Assembly: GCA_030535815.1 (NCBI GenBank)
Contig: JAUNRD010000147.1
Coordinates: 1-5,523, forward strand
Reading direction: 5' to 3'
Source: Clostridia bacterium
GTDB lineage: Bacteria > Bacillota > Clostridia > CAKSNL01 > HGM11501
Length of the DNA stretch: 5,523 nt
Shown: one piece after another, positions 5,468 through 5,523 of the stretch
Numbering within the stretch: position 1 is the stretch's first letter
Layout: each line of letters begins with the position of its first letter
The notes under the pieces: generated by a model
Seen by the model: only the letters and a program-made list of their open reading frames with translations
Database searches by the model: none
Told to the model about the DNA's origin: nothing
Translations under genes and position numbers: made by a program

Positions 5468-5523
5468 ATGGAAAAATTAAAAGTTGCGGTTGAAAAAAAC
5501 AGACAGCTTATTTTAGATGCTGA
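5468..5523 (+). CDS. 5' end of a further operon gene, possibly M20-type amidohydrolase (cut by window)
   Basis: Only 18 codons and two bases are present: MEKLKVAVEKNRQLILDA, then the window ends. AGAGGTG (5456-5462) is a good ribosome binding site 5 bases before the ATG, and the 44-base gap after the propeller gene holds no clear promoter or terminator, only a weak AT-only ATTTT/AAAAT pair (5438-5450), so it probably belongs to the same operon. The amphipathic N-terminus with KNRQLILDA resembles the first helix of M20-family amidohydrolases/peptidases of Clostridia, but 18 residues are too few for a firm assignment. The existence of the gene is much more certain than its function. Confidence 0.6.
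   Translation, partial: MEKLKVAVEKNRQLILDA

Noticed and set aside
1..5523. Phage defence, CRISPR, toxin-antitoxin or mobile element system
   Set aside because: No repeat array, nuclease, transposase, integrase, reverse transcriptase or small toxin/antitoxin pair is seen; every intact gene has a housekeeping, membrane, regulatory or catabolic reading.

Overview
The window looks like a chromosomal segment from a Firmicute of class Clostridia, probably a gut-type relative of the Ruminococcaceae/Oscillospiraceae or Lachnospiraceae. The evidence is a Clostridia-style L17 protein that begins MPGTRKLGR, the rpoA-rplQ order that closes the ribosomal alpha operon, moderately AT-rich DNA, strong AGGAGG-type ribosome binding sites and sigma-A promoters with extended -10 elements. 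The lineage is inferred from recognised protein style; no search was run.

Layout. (1) Bases 35-1340 hold the end of the ribosomal protein cluster: rpoA (RNA polymerase alpha) and rplQ (ribosomal protein L17), tightly coupled on the plus strand. (2) Bases 1354-1385 are a perfect 32-bp palindrome flanked by A and T tracts. It can end transcription from rplQ on one side and from the convergent gene on the other. (3) Bases 1398-1949, minus strand, encode a small multi-pass membrane protein of the YgjV type. (4) Bases 1950-2066 are a compact divergent control region in which two extended -10 promoters overlap head to head, followed by an imperfect inverted repeat in the leader of the regulator gene. 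(5) Bases 2067-2762 encode a DeoR-family repressor. (6) From a second strong promoter at 2801-2829 a probable catabolic operon begins: a beta-lactamase-fold serine hydrolase (2853-3863), a beta-propeller protein resembling glycoside hydrolases (3885-5423), and the first 18 codons of a further gene (5468 onward) that may be an M20-type amidohydrolase/peptidase.

How it may work together. DeoR regulators usually sense phosphorylated sugars. The two complete hydrolases have no visible signal peptide, so they should act in the cytoplasm on an imported substrate. The simplest reading is a small locally regulated unit for trimming a modified (for example acylated or amidated) saccharide or glycoconjugate, inserted just after the ribosomal operon. 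The exact substrate cannot be read from the sequence. No RNA genes, CRISPR arrays, insertion sequences or phage genes were found. The locus is an ordinary catabolic type; the least ordinary features are the symmetric divergent promoter and the uncharacterised pairing of hydrolases.
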